Source: Lactobacillus sp.
GTDB lineage: Bacteria; Bacillota; Bacilli; Lactobacillales; Lactobacillaceae
Reading direction: 5' to 3'
Length of the DNA: 49,567 nt
Assembly (NCBI GenBank): GCA_022651245.1
Contig: JALCQM010000023.1
Location: 1 to 49,567 of the forward strand
The notes under the pieces were generated by a model that searched no databases, was not told where the DNA came from, and was given only the letters and a program-made list of their open reading frames with translations. A program made the position numbers and the translations under genes. Shown here piece after piece: positions 27,121-35,555 of the stretch (within the stretch, counting starts at the first letter, position 1; every line of letters starts with the position of its first letter).

Positions 27121-27900
27121 TTAGGGTGCAGCTGGGGTTGTTTGTGTAGGGTGAATGGCCAAGTCGCGTAGACTGTAGAGTTTAGCTGGGCGGCCTGGGT
27201 GCGTGCGGTTTTCTTCACCGGTCTGGCGCAACCACTTGCGGTGTTCCCGTAAAAAATTTGAATTATCCACTTGCGCCAGGGATACGTGGCGGAAAAGCGC
27301 AAAGATCGTTCGGGCTTGGCGCAGGGTAAACGTGACGCCGAGCGTTAGCAAAATGGTAGGTTGATAATCGAGCTTGCCGGCGATCCGGCTGCAAGCGACC
27401 GTGACGATCCAATTGTGGTCGTAGGCTAATGTGTGAGTCGGATCGTGCTGAACTAAGTAATCATTCGCGGCTAACGTTTTGAATTCGGCGCCATGGCCAG
27501 TGAGTACAAATTGCCAATCATTGACACCCGCTAAGGCGAACCACTGGGCGTCTGTCGTGCCTGGCCCTGCATGTAATGGTGGTTGTTCGGGGAGGAAGGT
27601 CATGTAGGCTAACGATAACGCGCGTTTTCTTGGCGCACGGGTGGGCTCGGTAAATGTTGCGAGTTGCTCAGAGTGAGAACTGGCAAGCGCTAAGCCGATT
27701 TTTTCGCGGACTAAGCGCAAGGCGGCGTCATGGGCGCTTTCTTGAACCCGCATGGCGGTTTCTGGTAAGGCCCAAAAACCTTGATAAGGCGGGTCGGCCC
27801 GGCGCACTAAAAGCAAGCTGACGCATTGTGCGTCTTGATCATAGCTCCAAATCAAATTCGTGATCGTGATCAATGGGTGTTCCAAGCGTGTTGCAGTCAT
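27121..27900 (-). CDS. nrtR: NrtR-type Nudix transcriptional regulator of NAD metabolism
   Basis: A 259-aa protein with an N-terminal Nudix fold (to ~140) and a C-terminal winged helix (TFTLRQARTIFALFRHV ... FLREHRKWLRQTG ... RPAKLYSL). The Nudix box is degenerate: PETAMRVQESAHDAALRLVREKIGL lacks the usual leading Gly and the REUxEE glutamates (RLVREK), which fits the NrtR family, where the domain senses ADP-ribose rather than hydrolysing substrates. It is divergent from nadR-pnuC, the typical target. Start 27900 has CAGGAGGGA upstream. Hydrolase activity is considered unlikely. Confidence 0.82.
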   Translation of the reverse strand: MTATRLEHPLITITNLIWSYDQDAQCVSLLLVRRADPPYQGFWALPETAMRVQESAHDAALRLVREKIGLALASSHSEQLATFTEPTRAPRKRALSLAYMTFLPEQPPLHAGPGTTDAQWFALAGVNDWQFVLTGHGAEFKTLAANDYLVQHDPTHTLAYDHNWIVTVACSRIAGKLDYQPTILLTLGVTFTLRQARTIFALFRHVSLAQVDNSNFLREHRKWLRQTGEENRTHPGRPAKLYSLRDLAIHPTQTTPAAP

Positions 27901-28031
27901 GTCATCCCTCCTGCTGTCAGTGTACCATGGTCAAACTTGTGTGTGGCGAGTTTTTTTGTAGGAAATTTTTCCGCTTGACGATATCAAGACAGGGGTGTAA
28001 AGTCTTTTGAAGTAATCGTTGAATAAGATTT

Positions 28032-28073
28032 CAAGTGCTGAATCACTTGGAATTCTGCCTGCGGCTATAAAAT
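28032..28073 (+). promoter_or_regulatory. nadR promoter region with candidate NrtR operator
   Basis: The inverted repeat CAAGTG-N6-CACTTG (28032-28049) lies just upstream of TATAAAAT (28066-28073), about 45 bp before nadR, overlapping where the -35 would be. Position between nrtR and nadR makes it the best candidate operator. Confidence 0.45.
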
Positions 28074-28093
28074 AAATAATTTTTGGAGAAATA

Positions 28094-29239
28094 ATGATGC
28101 AAACCACACCTTTGTTATCTGGAACAGGAATCACGGCGGTGACATGGTGTCGGGCGAGTCCGTTGTGTCATCGGGATATCGATACGATCATTCGGCTAAA
28201 ACGCACCTATGATGCGGTCTTGGTTTTTTTACTGCCTCTGGCGGGTGGCCGGGTGACTTTGGCCGCGCAAGTGAAGTTATTTCGTCTGACTTTTGCTGAC
28301 GAAACTGGGGTCGTGGGTGTACCGCTAGCCGGCGCGACGACGATGGGGACAGCGGCCGAGCTCACGACCGCGATCGTGATGCAACTTGCCCAGCATTTTA
28401 AGCAGCAACCAGCGTCATTGGCTTTCACTCCGGGAGAGTGGGCGGATGATACCGCCTTAGACGAGGCGGCCACAGATTTGCTCACGCAGGCGAAGCAAGC
28501 GCTGCCGGAGACGAGTTGCCAAATGGACCGGTCGGTGATCATGGCGCACGACGCTTTTCGCCAACAAGTCGAGGCACAGCCGCTAAAATACTGGGCACAG
28601 ATCGCGCCTCAGTTTCGCTGCCGGTACAAGCTGAATGTGGCCATCGTTGGCGGTGCTAGTACGGGTAAGACAACCTTGGTGCAGGACCTTTCGCGCTATT
28701 ATGCGGTGCCGACAAGCACTGAATATGCCAGGCAGTACCAGCCTGCGCGCAACGTGATGGATGAGGAGTTGGACAGCCGCGATTTCCGGGCAATTTTGGA
28801 AGGCCAATATGATCACAATCGTGCGGTGATCGAAGATCCCTTTGCGCCAGGGTTGTTTATCTCAGATACGGAAACGTTGACCTCGGCGACGTACTTGCAA
28901 TTGATGTTACCGGGGCATTTTGCGCGCTTAGAACCCGTGATCGCGGATCTGGTTGCGCGCAGCCACTGGGATCTTATTTTAGTCGTACCGCCACAAGCAC
29001 CATTTGTAGACGATGGCTACCGCGCCGTCACGCAAGCTGACGAGCAGTGGCGGCAGACGTACGATCGGGCGTTGCAAGCCCTGTTACCGCAATATTATGC
29101 ACCAGCCAAAATGATGTTGCTAGATGCCGCCCCCAATCCTGCCCACCATGATCCGTATGGGTATTACGCGCGGTTCAACCAGGCGGTGCGGGTCATCGAT
29201 GCGGCAATGGCACAAGGGAGGGCAACGAACGAATGGTAA
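28094..29239 (+). CDS. nadR: NadR-like protein: ribosylnicotinamide kinase with degenerate NMN adenylyltransferase domain
   Basis: A 381-aa protein. The C-terminal half (from ~180) is a P-loop kinase with AIVGGASTGKTTLVQDLSRYY, the NadR pattern STEYARQYQ and FISDTETLTSATY, expected to phosphorylate nicotinamide riboside to NMN. The N-terminal half aligns with the NadR nucleotidyltransferase, but the GxFxPxHxGH nucleotide site reads WCRASPLCHRDIDT, so the (H/T)xGH residues are missing and adenylyl transfer is probably lost. ATG 28094 follows TTTGGAG. Overlaps pnuC by 7 nt; together they import and trap nicotinamide riboside. Confidence 0.85.
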   Translation: MMQTTPLLSGTGITAVTWCRASPLCHRDIDTIIRLKRTYDAVLVFLLPLAGGRVTLAAQVKLFRLTFADETGVVGVPLAGATTMGTAAELTTAIVMQLAQHFKQQPASLAFTPGEWADDTALDEAATDLLTQAKQALPETSCQMDRSVIMAHDAFRQQVEAQPLKYWAQIAPQFRCRYKLNVAIVGGASTGKTTLVQDLSRYYAVPTSTEYARQYQPARNVMDEELDSRDFRAILEGQYDHNRAVIEDPFAPGLFISDTETLTSATYLQLMLPGHFARLEPVIADLVARSHWDLILVVPPQAPFVDDGYRAVTQADEQWRQTYDRALQALLPQYYAPAKMMLLDAAPNPAHHDPYGYYARFNQAVRVIDAAMAQGRATNEW

Positions 29240-29970
29240 AAACAATGGGACAACGGATCTGGGGCGAGCTATGGCACGGGTGGACCCGATTTGAAGGCCG
29301 TTTTTTGGCGGTTTTGCTCACCGTCCAAATTGTGGTTTTAGCCGGGCAGTTTGTGGCTGCACCGCAGTCATTAAGTGATGGTTGGATATGGCTGAGTAGT
29401 TTAGGTGGGGTCTGTGGTGTGATTTGTGCCGTAGAAGTGGCCAAAGGTAAATTAAGCAGTTATTTTTGGGGGACCTTGCAGGTCGTCAGCTACCTCTCCT
29501 TAAGCGTGCACCACGTTTTGTATGGTGAAGTGCTACTTAACCTCTTTTTCCTGACAACGCAAGGGCTGGGATTTTGGTCCTGGCAGCGACATATGCATGC
29601 CGATTCTGCGGCACCGCTAGTATTTGCTCGGCGGTTGCGGTGGTGGCAATGGGGATTGGCGCCCCTGGCGGTCGGTTTGATCTGGTTGGCGCTGAGCCAT
29701 GCGTTGCAGCTGGTCGGGAGCCACCAGCCGTTCATGGATAGCCTGACGACGACATTTTCACTGAGTGCCAACCTCTTGTTCGTCTTCCGTATGTCTGAGC
29801 AATGGGTCTTTTGGATCATTGTGGATGTCTTAGAGGTAATTTTGTGGGTGCGCGCAGGTGATCCGGGCCAGATCGCCTTGTGGAGTTGTCGTTTGGTCAA
29901 TGCGGTGTACGGTTACGTGAACTGGCGTCATTTGGCGGGGCAACGTAAGCCAGAGGGTGTCGTGGCATGA
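29233..29970 (+). CDS. pnuC: Nicotinamide riboside transporter PnuC
   Basis: A 245-aa membrane protein of the PnuC family with about seven helices. Typical stretches are WIWLSSLGGVCGVICAVEVAKGKLSSYFWG, YGEVLLNLFFLTTQGLGFWSWQRH and the C-terminal WIIVDVLEVILW. It lets nicotinamide riboside across the membrane by facilitated diffusion, with trapping by the NadR kinase encoded upstream. ATG 29233 after GGGAGGG. Its stop overlaps the start of the next gene (ATGA). Confidence 0.92.
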   Translation: MVKTMGQRIWGELWHGWTRFEGRFLAVLLTVQIVVLAGQFVAAPQSLSDGWIWLSSLGGVCGVICAVEVAKGKLSSYFWGTLQVVSYLSLSVHHVLYGEVLLNLFFLTTQGLGFWSWQRHMHADSAAPLVFARRLRWWQWGLAPLAVGLIWLALSHALQLVGSHQPFMDSLTTTFSLSANLLFVFRMSEQWVFWIIVDVLEVILWVRAGDPGQIALWSCRLVNAVYGYVNWRHLAGQRKPEGVVA

Positions 29971-30488
29971 AGATCTTGTTGCTCGATGGCTATACCCCGC
30001 ATCCAGAGGCGCAAGGAAAGCTGACCCACGCGTTGGTGGCGACAAGCCAAAAGGCATTACAACGACGCCATGACGTTCAAACCAGCACGGTGCACGCTTA
30101 TGATGCCGCTACTGAAGCGCAAAAGTGGCAATGGGCCGACCTGATCATCTTGCATTTCCCTGTGTATTGGTATGCCGTTCCTTGGGGGCTAAAACGCTAC
30201 CTCGATGAGGTTTTGGCTAAGCAGGTCTTTTATACGACCGATCAGGCCGGCCGAATACAAGGGATGATGACGGGCAAACATTTCGCTTACGTCACCAGCT
30301 TGGCTGCAACGCAACAGGCGCTTGAAGGGGGCCCAGGCATCACGAATTTACTGGCGCCTTTGAGTGCCAGTCTTGCTTTTTGCGGGCTGACGCCATCACC
30401 ACAGATCGCCAATCACATTTTCTATGATGTCTACGGCACGCGGCCCTCATTGGCACAATGGCTCACGACACTGTCACCGTTACTGTAA
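29967..30488 (+). CDS. Flavodoxin-fold NAD(P)H oxidoreductase (quinone reductase type)
   Basis: A 173-aa FMN-binding flavodoxin-like protein of the MdaB/KefF/NQO group: starts MKILLLDGYTPHP, has WADLIILHFPVYWYAVPWGLKRYLDEVL (the quinone reductase active-site region) and GGPGITNLLAPLSASLAFCG. It reduces quinones or other electron acceptors with NAD(P)H. Translationally coupled to pnuC, which places a cofactor-using enzyme in the NAD salvage operon; it may have no direct metabolic link beyond shared regulation by NrtR. Confidence 0.82.
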   Translation: MKILLLDGYTPHPEAQGKLTHALVATSQKALQRRHDVQTSTVHAYDAATEAQKWQWADLIILHFPVYWYAVPWGLKRYLDEVLAKQVFYTTDQAGRIQGMMTGKHFAYVTSLAATQQALEGGPGITNLLAPLSASLAFCGLTPSPQIANHIFYDVYGTRPSLAQWLTTLSPLL

Positions 30489-30505
30489 AAAAGGAGAACG
30501 ATTTA

Positions 30506-30844
30506 ATGATCAAGACAACTGCTGATTTAGTCGGCAAAACGATTCGCTGGACCTGGCTAGAAGGCCGATTTGCCAACAGTACCTATGATAATCGCGTTAA
30601 CGCGGACGGATCGGTTTGGTGGAAAGGGCTCAATGGCGAAGAAGGTGGCAAAGAGCTGATCACGCCTGCTGGACAAAGTACGATTCGCAAAGTCGCAGAT
30701 GATGTTTTTTATTTTAGCTGGTTCGAAGATAACGGCAGTACTGTTTCAGTTGTGGTGAATTTTGCAACAGGGGAAATGCAAGGAACCGTTTCGAAATCGA
30801 CCTATTGGATCCCGAGCAAAGGCGTTGCCGAGATTCGCGACTAA
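30506..30844 (+). CDS. MoaF-like small beta-barrel protein
   Basis: A 112-aa protein rich in beta strands and aromatics: GKTIRWTWLEGRFANSTYDN, GSVWWKGLNG, DDVFYFSWFED and GEMQGTVSKS. This pattern fits the calycin-type barrels of the MoaF / phenolic acid decarboxylase group, and it is weakly similar in layout to the PadC protein at 32227-32778. Function unknown. ATG 30506 follows AAGGAGAA, 17 bp after the oxidoreductase stop, so it is probably the last gene of the nadR operon, before the terminator at 30873. Confidence 0.65.
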   Translation: MIKTTADLVGKTIRWTWLEGRFANSTYDNRVNADGSVWWKGLNGEEGGKELITPAGQSTIRKVADDVFYFSWFEDNGSTVSVVVNFATGEMQGTVSKSTYWIPSKGVAEIRD

Positions 30845-30872
30845 GCGGCAATAGACGCGAGTTACGCCCATC

Positions 30873-30920
30873 AAAAAAGTCTTCGTCCCGATTGGTTTAA
30901 TCGTGAGGCGAGGACTTTTT
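30873..30920 (+). terminator. Bidirectional terminator
   Basis: AAAAAAGTCTTCGTC pairs with GGCGAGGACTTTTT with an inner CGATT / AATCG stem; A-run and T-run on both sides, between convergent genes. Confidence 0.85.
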
Positions 30921-30957
30921 GAGTTGTGCGGATGAGAAACTGTCGTGGTCTGACGGT

Positions 30958-31578
30958 TTAGCCGCGCTCTTGATGGTATTGGGCAGCCTGCGCTTCCCAG
31001 TAGGCGCGGTCTTGATCGGTGATTTGGCGGTGGACGTGAGCGGGATTGCCGAAAGCAACCACATTTTCGGGCACGTCTTTAGTCACAACGGCACCGGCAC
31101 CGATCACGGCGTTGCGGCCGATCGTGACTCCTGGCAATACGGTGACGTTGCCACCCAGCCAAACATTGTCGCCGATGGTGATCGGTTTGGCGAATTCGAG
31201 TAGTTGCGTGCGCGTGGCAGCATCAAGTGGGTGGCCGGCAGTCAATAAATTGACCCGCGGGCCGATCTTGACGTTATCCCCGATGGTGATCCAGCTGGTG
31301 TCGAGAAAAACGGCATCGACGTTACAGTAGAAATTTTCACCGATGCGAATGTGCCGCCCGTAATCGACGGCAAAAGGCGGTTGGACAAAAAAGGTTTCGG
31401 GTTGACCCCGGAAAATCTGGCGCTCTAAGGCAATGATCTCGTCGACGTGGGTCGCCGGCAGTTGGTTGATTCGTTGAACCAAAAGTTGCCCCGGCAATTC
31501 CCGGTTAGCGGCTTGAATACGGTCGGTCACGTAAAGTTTGCCGGCAAGCATGCGGTCGTATTCTGGATCTGGTGTCAT
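30958..31578 (-). CDS. Maltose/galactoside O-acetyltransferase family protein
   Basis: A 206-aa left-handed beta-helix acetyltransferase (LacA/Maa group). It starts MTPDPEYDRMLAGKLY, with the Maa N-terminal helical domain, then hexapeptide repeats such as ITIGDNVWLGGNVTVLPG and VTIGRNAVIGAGAVV; the catalytic histidine lies in LLTAGHPLD. It transfers acetyl from acetyl-CoA to a sugar or related acceptor. Start 31578 has AAAGGAG 7 nt upstream and overlaps the padR stop (ATGA), so it is translated from the padR message. A link with phenolic acid stress is possible but unknown. Confidence 0.85.
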   Translation of the reverse strand: MTPDPEYDRMLAGKLYVTDRIQAANRELPGQLLVQRINQLPATHVDEIIALERQIFRGQPETFFVQPPFAVDYGRHIRIGENFYCNVDAVFLDTSWITIGDNVKIGPRVNLLTAGHPLDAATRTQLLEFAKPITIGDNVWLGGNVTVLPGVTIGRNAVIGAGAVVTKDVPENVVAFGNPAHVHRQITDQDRAYWEAQAAQYHQERG

Positions 31579-32129
31579 TTGGAGGCTCCTTTTGGTAATT
31601 GTTCTAAAGCAGCCTGCAACCATTGACAGTATTCTTCTTCACGACGGACGGCGTGATCGAGGATCAAGAAGTGCCCAAAATCGTGGGGATCGCTCCCATT
31701 AGGAAATTTAGTCGCCAATTGTCGGCGCAGGTGGTCCCGCCGTTGCTCGTGATCGGCTTGTTGCGCCGTTAACATCGGTCTTAACCGGGCGTCATTTTGA
31801 TCGTGCAGGAAGTAGAGTTTCAAAACAAATTCGTCTTTGCCATTGGTTGGGTGGGCGGTTGCCGTGCTCAGCCAATGAGATAGTGCGGCCTGGCCGGTCG
31901 TCGTGATGGCATAACGTTTACGATTAAGTTTTTCGCCGCTGATTTCTTCGGTGTGCGACAACCAGCCTTTGGTTTCCAACGATTTGAGTTGGGGGTAGAT
32001 CTGACTGTGCTGTGCGGTCCAGAATTCGCCGATAGCGTAATCAAAATCTTTGGTTAAGTCATAACCGGTCTTGGGCCGCTCATTGATTAGTCCGAGAATG
32101 ATGAACTGCAAAATATTGCGTTGCGCCAT
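31575..32129 (-). CDS. padR: PadR-family repressor of phenolic acid decarboxylase
   Basis: A 184-aa regulator: N-terminal winged helix (LQFIILGLINERPKTGYDLTKDF ... SQIYPQLKSLETKGWLSH ... YAITTTGQAALSHWL) and a C-terminal helical dimerisation domain (PadR_C, from ~95). PadR represses padC and is released by p-coumaric, ferulic or caffeic acid. It is divergent from the decarboxylase gene and a perfect ATGT-N8-ACAT operator lies between them. Start 32129 has a good Shine-Dalgarno site (rc of TTGCCTCCTT). Confidence 0.93.
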   Translation of the reverse strand: MAQRNILQFIILGLINERPKTGYDLTKDFDYAIGEFWTAQHSQIYPQLKSLETKGWLSHTEEISGEKLNRKRYAITTTGQAALSHWLSTATAHPTNGKDEFVLKLYFLHDQNDARLRPMLTAQQADHEQRRDHLRRQLATKFPNGSDPHDFGHFLILDHAVRREEEYCQWLQAALEQLPKGASK

Positions 32130-32184
32130 AATTGCCTCCTTGACTTGTGTTTAAGGTCAGTATACACTAATCGAGTCAGTTAAA

Positions 32185-32209
32185 ACATGTAATTAATTAC
32201 ATGTATAAA
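32185..32209 (+). promoter_or_regulatory. PadR operator
   Basis: A perfect 20-bp palindrome ACATGTAATTAATTACATGT at 32185-32204, containing the PadR consensus ATGT-N8-ACAT, immediately upstream of and touching TATAAA (32204-32209), the likely -10 of the decarboxylase gene. RNA polymerase and PadR could not bind together. Confidence 0.88.
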
Positions 32210-32226
32210 ATGGAGGCAATGCACAC

Positions 32227-32778
32227 ATGGCAAATTTAAACCAAATGACCAAAAAGTTTGAGACGTTAGACGATTTTTTAGGCACCCATTTTATCTATAC
32301 TTACGATAATGGTTGGGAATACGAATGGTACGCCAAAAACGACCATACCGTGGATTATCGAATCCATGGTGGCATGGTCGCGGGACGCTGGGTGACAGAC
32401 CAAGAGGCCCATATCACGATGTTGACACCAGGTGTTTATAAGGTGGCCTGGACCGAACCCACCGGCACGGATGTGGCGTTAGACTTCGTGCCAAACGACC
32501 ATAAGCTGAATGGGACGATCTTTTTCCCTAAGTGGGTCCAAGAGCATCCAGAAATCACGGTGTGCTACCAAAATGAACACCTCGATGAGATGCGGGCTGC
32601 GCGGGAAAAATATGCGACCTATCCCAAGCTAGTCGTCCCGGAATTTGCGACCATCACCTATATTGGCGATGCCGGTCAAAACAATGAGGCGGTAATCGCA
32701 GAAGCCCCATATGCAGGCATGCCGGATGATATTCGCAACGGTCAATTCTTCACCCTAGATTATCAGCGTCAACGCTAG
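32227..32778 (+). CDS. padC: Phenolic acid decarboxylase
   Basis: A 183-aa cofactor-free enzyme that decarboxylates p-coumaric, ferulic and caffeic acids to vinyl phenols, a detoxification step for plant-associated lactic acid bacteria. Family features: [40 protein letters not shown] and [25 protein letters not shown], including the Tyr pair and Arg/Glu active-site region. ATG 32227 sits after AUGGAGGCAAU. Controlled by PadR through the adjacent operator. Confidence 0.95.
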   Translation: MANLNQMTKKFETLDDFLGTHFIYTYDNGWEYEWYAKNDHTVDYRIHGGMVAGRWVTDQEAHITMLTPGVYKVAWTEPTGTDVALDFVPNDHKLNGTIFFPKWVQEHPEITVCYQNEHLDEMRAAREKYATYPKLVVPEFATITYIGDAGQNNEAVIAEAPYAGMPDDIRNGQFFTLDYQRQR

Positions 32779-32790
32779 CCGAAGCTAATT

Positions 32791-32836
32791 GAAGCCCTCT
32801 GGAACTCCTCGCTAAAAGGGGGCCAGGGGGCTTCAT
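32791..32836 (+). terminator. Hairpin between padC and the MFS gene
   Basis: GAAGCCCTCTGG (32791-32802) pairs with CCAGGGGGCTTC (32823-32834). The T tract is weak, so termination strength is uncertain; it separates two convergent genes. Confidence 0.55.
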
Positions 32837-32855
32837 TGTCGTTTGGTGTGCGTTG

Positions 32856-34085
32856 TTAATCGACGCTATGTCTTAAATCGGGTTTGGCGATCCAAAGCAT
32901 CAAGAAATTGACTAATAGGAGGCACGCCGTGGCAATAAAGACGACATTATAGTCGAATAATCCGGCTAGCGTGCCCCCTAAAAGAGAGCCGAACATATTG
33001 CCAAGAGCCTGAAAACTTTGGTTCCAAGAGAAAATTAAACTCGTGGCGGTCGTAGGGGAATTTTTGGTCAATAACGTCTGAATCGTTGGAAACAGGGCAC
33101 CATCTGAGATCCCAACGAGCAGGCGTAGCGCGCCGAGGGCCCAAACGCTGGTCACAAAGCCTTGCGGGAAATAGACAATGACCGCGAAGAGGTAGCCAGC
33201 AATTAACACCTTGCCAGAACCGTGGTGATCCCCGTAAGCCCCTAGCCGTGGGGCGGCGATGATGTTGGAGATCCCTGGCAAGGCGGCAATGATCCCGGCT
33301 ACTAACGCCACGGCGCCGTGATTGTGCATCAATTCTTTGACATATAAGCTGATGATCGGCGCGATCGACGTATTGCCCAACTGGACGAACAGAGTCGAGA
33401 ATAACAAGACGATGATCAAGCGCGGATCTTGAAACTGTGACAGTAAACCGCCAAGCATGCCGCCACGCTTGGATTTGGGTCTTTTAGGGAGTGGCACGAA
33501 GTCTTCTTTAACCAGCACGGCCGAGGCAACGCCAGCCAAAGCGAGTAGGCTAGCGGTGATAAAAAAGGTGATACGAATCGTGAATACCTCGGCCAAGATC
33601 CCGCCTAAAATCGGGCCCATCAACATGCCCGAAGTCGAACCGGTCACTAACGTCCCTAATGCGCGGCCGCTATATTGACGGGGGGTCTGAGAGGCGATCA
33701 AGGCTTGTGCGTTGGAAATGTAACCAGAAAATAGGCCTTGCAACATCCGCAAGCCGATCAGTTCCCAAACATTCGTGGCCAAACCCATCAAAAACATGGC
33801 TACTGCCATCCCGAAAGCCGCACGGATCAACATGATCTTGCGGCCTTTGCGGTCTGCTAATGCGCCCCAAAGCGGCGAAACGATCGCGGTCACCAAGAAT
33901 GTGGCCGCATAAACGATCCCGCTATAAAATGAGACTTGTGCCTTGGTGAAGTCGCCGAGCTCGCCAACGTAAAGGGACATGAAAGGCATGATCTCAGAAA
34001 AGGCGACCCCGGCGATGAAGGTGCATCCCCACAGGACAGTTAAGTTGCGTCGCCAAGGGCTGGCATTACGCTGTGTTTCGTCCAT
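32856..34085 (-). CDS. MFS multidrug efflux transporter
   Basis: A 409-aa transporter with 12 predicted helices. It carries the MFS motif A GALADRKGRKIMLI in the 2-3 loop, and GPILGGILAEVF (antiporter motif C type) in helix 5, which mark drug:proton antiporters of the DHA1 group (MdtG/PmrA-like). Start 34085 (MDETQRN) has AAAGGA 8 nt upstream; an in-frame ATG 9 bp earlier is poorer. No adjacent regulator. Substrate unknown. Confidence 0.85.
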   Translation of the reverse strand: MDETQRNASPWRRNLTVLWGCTFIAGVAFSEIMPFMSLYVGELGDFTKAQVSFYSGIVYAATFLVTAIVSPLWGALADRKGRKIMLIRAAFGMAVAMFLMGLATNVWELIGLRMLQGLFSGYISNAQALIASQTPRQYSGRALGTLVTGSTSGMLMGPILGGILAEVFTIRITFFITASLLALAGVASAVLVKEDFVPLPKRPKSKRGGMLGGLLSQFQDPRLIIVLLFSTLFVQLGNTSIAPIISLYVKELMHNHGAVALVAGIIAALPGISNIIAAPRLGAYGDHHGSGKVLIAGYLFAVIVYFPQGFVTSVWALGALRLLVGISDGALFPTIQTLLTKNSPTTATSLIFSWNQSFQALGNMFGSLLGGTLAGLFDYNVVFIATACLLLVNFLMLWIAKPDLRHSVD

Positions 34086-34194
34086 TATCGTCATCCTTTC
34101 TCGAAAAAACACATACTTTCAATATGCGCCCAATTTGTGAAGAAATTATGAATCTTTTACTGCGGTGTGCGCGCTAACGAGAAATGCTGTAGTG

Positions 34195-34248
34195 CCGCAA
34201 AAATTAACACAGCCCCTGCAAAACCAATACGGTTTTGCAGGGGCTGTT
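34195..34248 (-). terminator. Terminator of the SPFH gene (minus strand)
   Basis: AGCCCCTGCAAAACC pairs with GGTTTTGCAGGGGCT; on the minus strand the hairpin is followed by TTAATTTTTG. It lies 80 bp past the stop of the SPFH gene. Confidence 0.75.
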
Positions 34249-34326
34249 ATTTGGCGCGAATCAATTGTGCTGGTGACCTTGCTAGTGACACGTCCAAAGT
34301 CGGGCATGATCCTAGCCTAAAAAGCT

Positions 34327-35250
34327 TTATTTATTCGTTGTCTTGGTTGTCGCCAAAACTTGGCCGACCGCAGGAATTTGTCCCAGTGAGTCAACAGCAG
34401 TGCTTGGTAAGACGACGGTGTTGCTGTCGCCTTTAGCGAGTTCTTCTAAGGCTTCGATGTTCTTATACTGAAGGTAGAGGTTCCCGTTGTTTTCGAGGCC
34501 GGCATTAATTGAATTGATCTGGTCTTTGACGGCATCGGCGAAAAGCCGCTGGGACTCGGCGCGCCCTTGAGCCTGCAGGATCTGCGTTTGCTTGTTGGCC
34601 TCGGCTTCGAGGATCGCTGCTTGCTTTTCTCCTTCGGCTTTTGCGATAGCGGCTTGTTTGTGGCCTTCGGCTTCCATGATGTTGGCTTCTTTTTCTCGGC
34701 TGGCGCGCAGGAGTTTGTTCATCGAATCTTGAATCGTGGTGTCCACCTGGATCGAGTCGATGTTGACCCGGTCGACGTTCAAACCGTATCCGGCGGTCGT
34801 TTCGGCAATTTGGGTGAAAAGGGTCTGATTGATGGTTTCAGTCCCGTTCAAGACATCATTGAGGTCCATGTTCCCAATGATGCCACGTAAATTAGCGCGA
34901 GTGTCTTGAACCATTGATAATACCGAATCTTTATTTTGATAAACATACGCATTAACATCGGTGATATGGTACTTTAACGTCTCGGAGATGCGAACGACGA
35001 CATTATCTTTGGTAATGACTTCCTGTTCATCGACTTTCAACGGAATTTGTTTCATGTTGACAATTTCGGTAATGCGATAAATCAGCGGCGGTACAACGTG
35101 GAACCCGGGTTGCAGCGTTTGAACGTATTTCCCTAGGCGTTCCACGATCCCGACTTCACCAGTGTGGATGATGGCGACGCTGGTGAACAGGATCACGAGT
35201 ACGGCCAAAATAACGATGACAATAAGTATTCCCATAATGATGCCAAACAT
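34327..35250 (-). CDS. SPFH/band 7 (stomatin-like) membrane protein
   Basis: A 307-aa protein: N-terminal membrane helix (MGILIVIVILAVLVILFTSV), band 7/SPFH domain (HTGEVGIVERLGKYVQTLQPGFHVVPPL through residue ~180), then a long Ala/Glu/Lys-rich coiled coil (EANIMEAEGHKQAAIAKAEGE and repeats, ~190-240). Such proteins form ring oligomers in membrane microdomains and often associate with proteases. It is encoded after a small NfeD-like OB-fold protein, the classic partner. Start 35250 with AGGAGGC upstream. Exact role unknown. Confidence 0.9.
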   Translation of the reverse strand: MFGIIMGILIVIVILAVLVILFTSVAIIHTGEVGIVERLGKYVQTLQPGFHVVPPLIYRITEIVNMKQIPLKVDEQEVITKDNVVVRISETLKYHITDVNAYVYQNKDSVLSMVQDTRANLRGIIGNMDLNDVLNGTETINQTLFTQIAETTAGYGLNVDRVNIDSIQVDTTIQDSMNKLLRASREKEANIMEAEGHKQAAIAKAEGEKQAAILEAEANKQTQILQAQGRAESQRLFADAVKDQINSINAGLENNGNLYLQYKNIEALEELAKGDSNTVVLPSTAVDSLGQIPAVGQVLATTKTTNK

Positions 35251-35313
35251 AAAATTGCCTCCTTCAGGCTAGGCTGAATCTAATCGGCTCTGTCAGCGGT
35301 TTGCGGCCGCCTT

Positions 35314-35505
35314 TTAGTATTGGAGTGGCGTCCCTGCGGTGCGCACTTTGAGACCTAACGCGTCTGTCGCAACGACACGAACGATAGCCCCAGGCTGACT
35401 GGCGTCGAGGACGCGGTAGTGATAATGGATGCCAAACAGCGTGATCGTCCCGGTTGGAACTGTCGTGAGGGTGAAAGTGGTGCCAAGCAAACGGTCGTCT
35501 AACAA
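35314..35505 (-). CDS. Small NfeD-like OB-fold protein
   Basis: A 63-aa protein, LLDDRLLGTTFTLTTVPTGT continuing into VRVVATDALGLKVR, matching the C-terminal soluble OB fold of NfeD (pattern G-x-x-G ... P-x-G ... I-x-V ... L-x-V). It has no membrane helices or protease domain. TTG 35505 is the start, 7 nt after AGGAGG. Adjacent to and upstream of the SPFH gene, with which it probably works. Confidence 0.65.
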   Translation of the reverse strand: MLDDRLLGTTFTLTTVPTGTITLFGIHYHYRVLDASQPGAIVRVVATDALGLKVRTAGTPLQY

Positions 35506-35555
35506 GCAAGCGCCTCCTAAAATAATCCAGATAAGAGCAATGATCGGTCACGCTC

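Noticed and set aside
27121..27900. Active Nudix hydrolase
   Set aside because: The Nudix box lacks the key Gly and Glu residues and a winged helix follows, as in NrtR.
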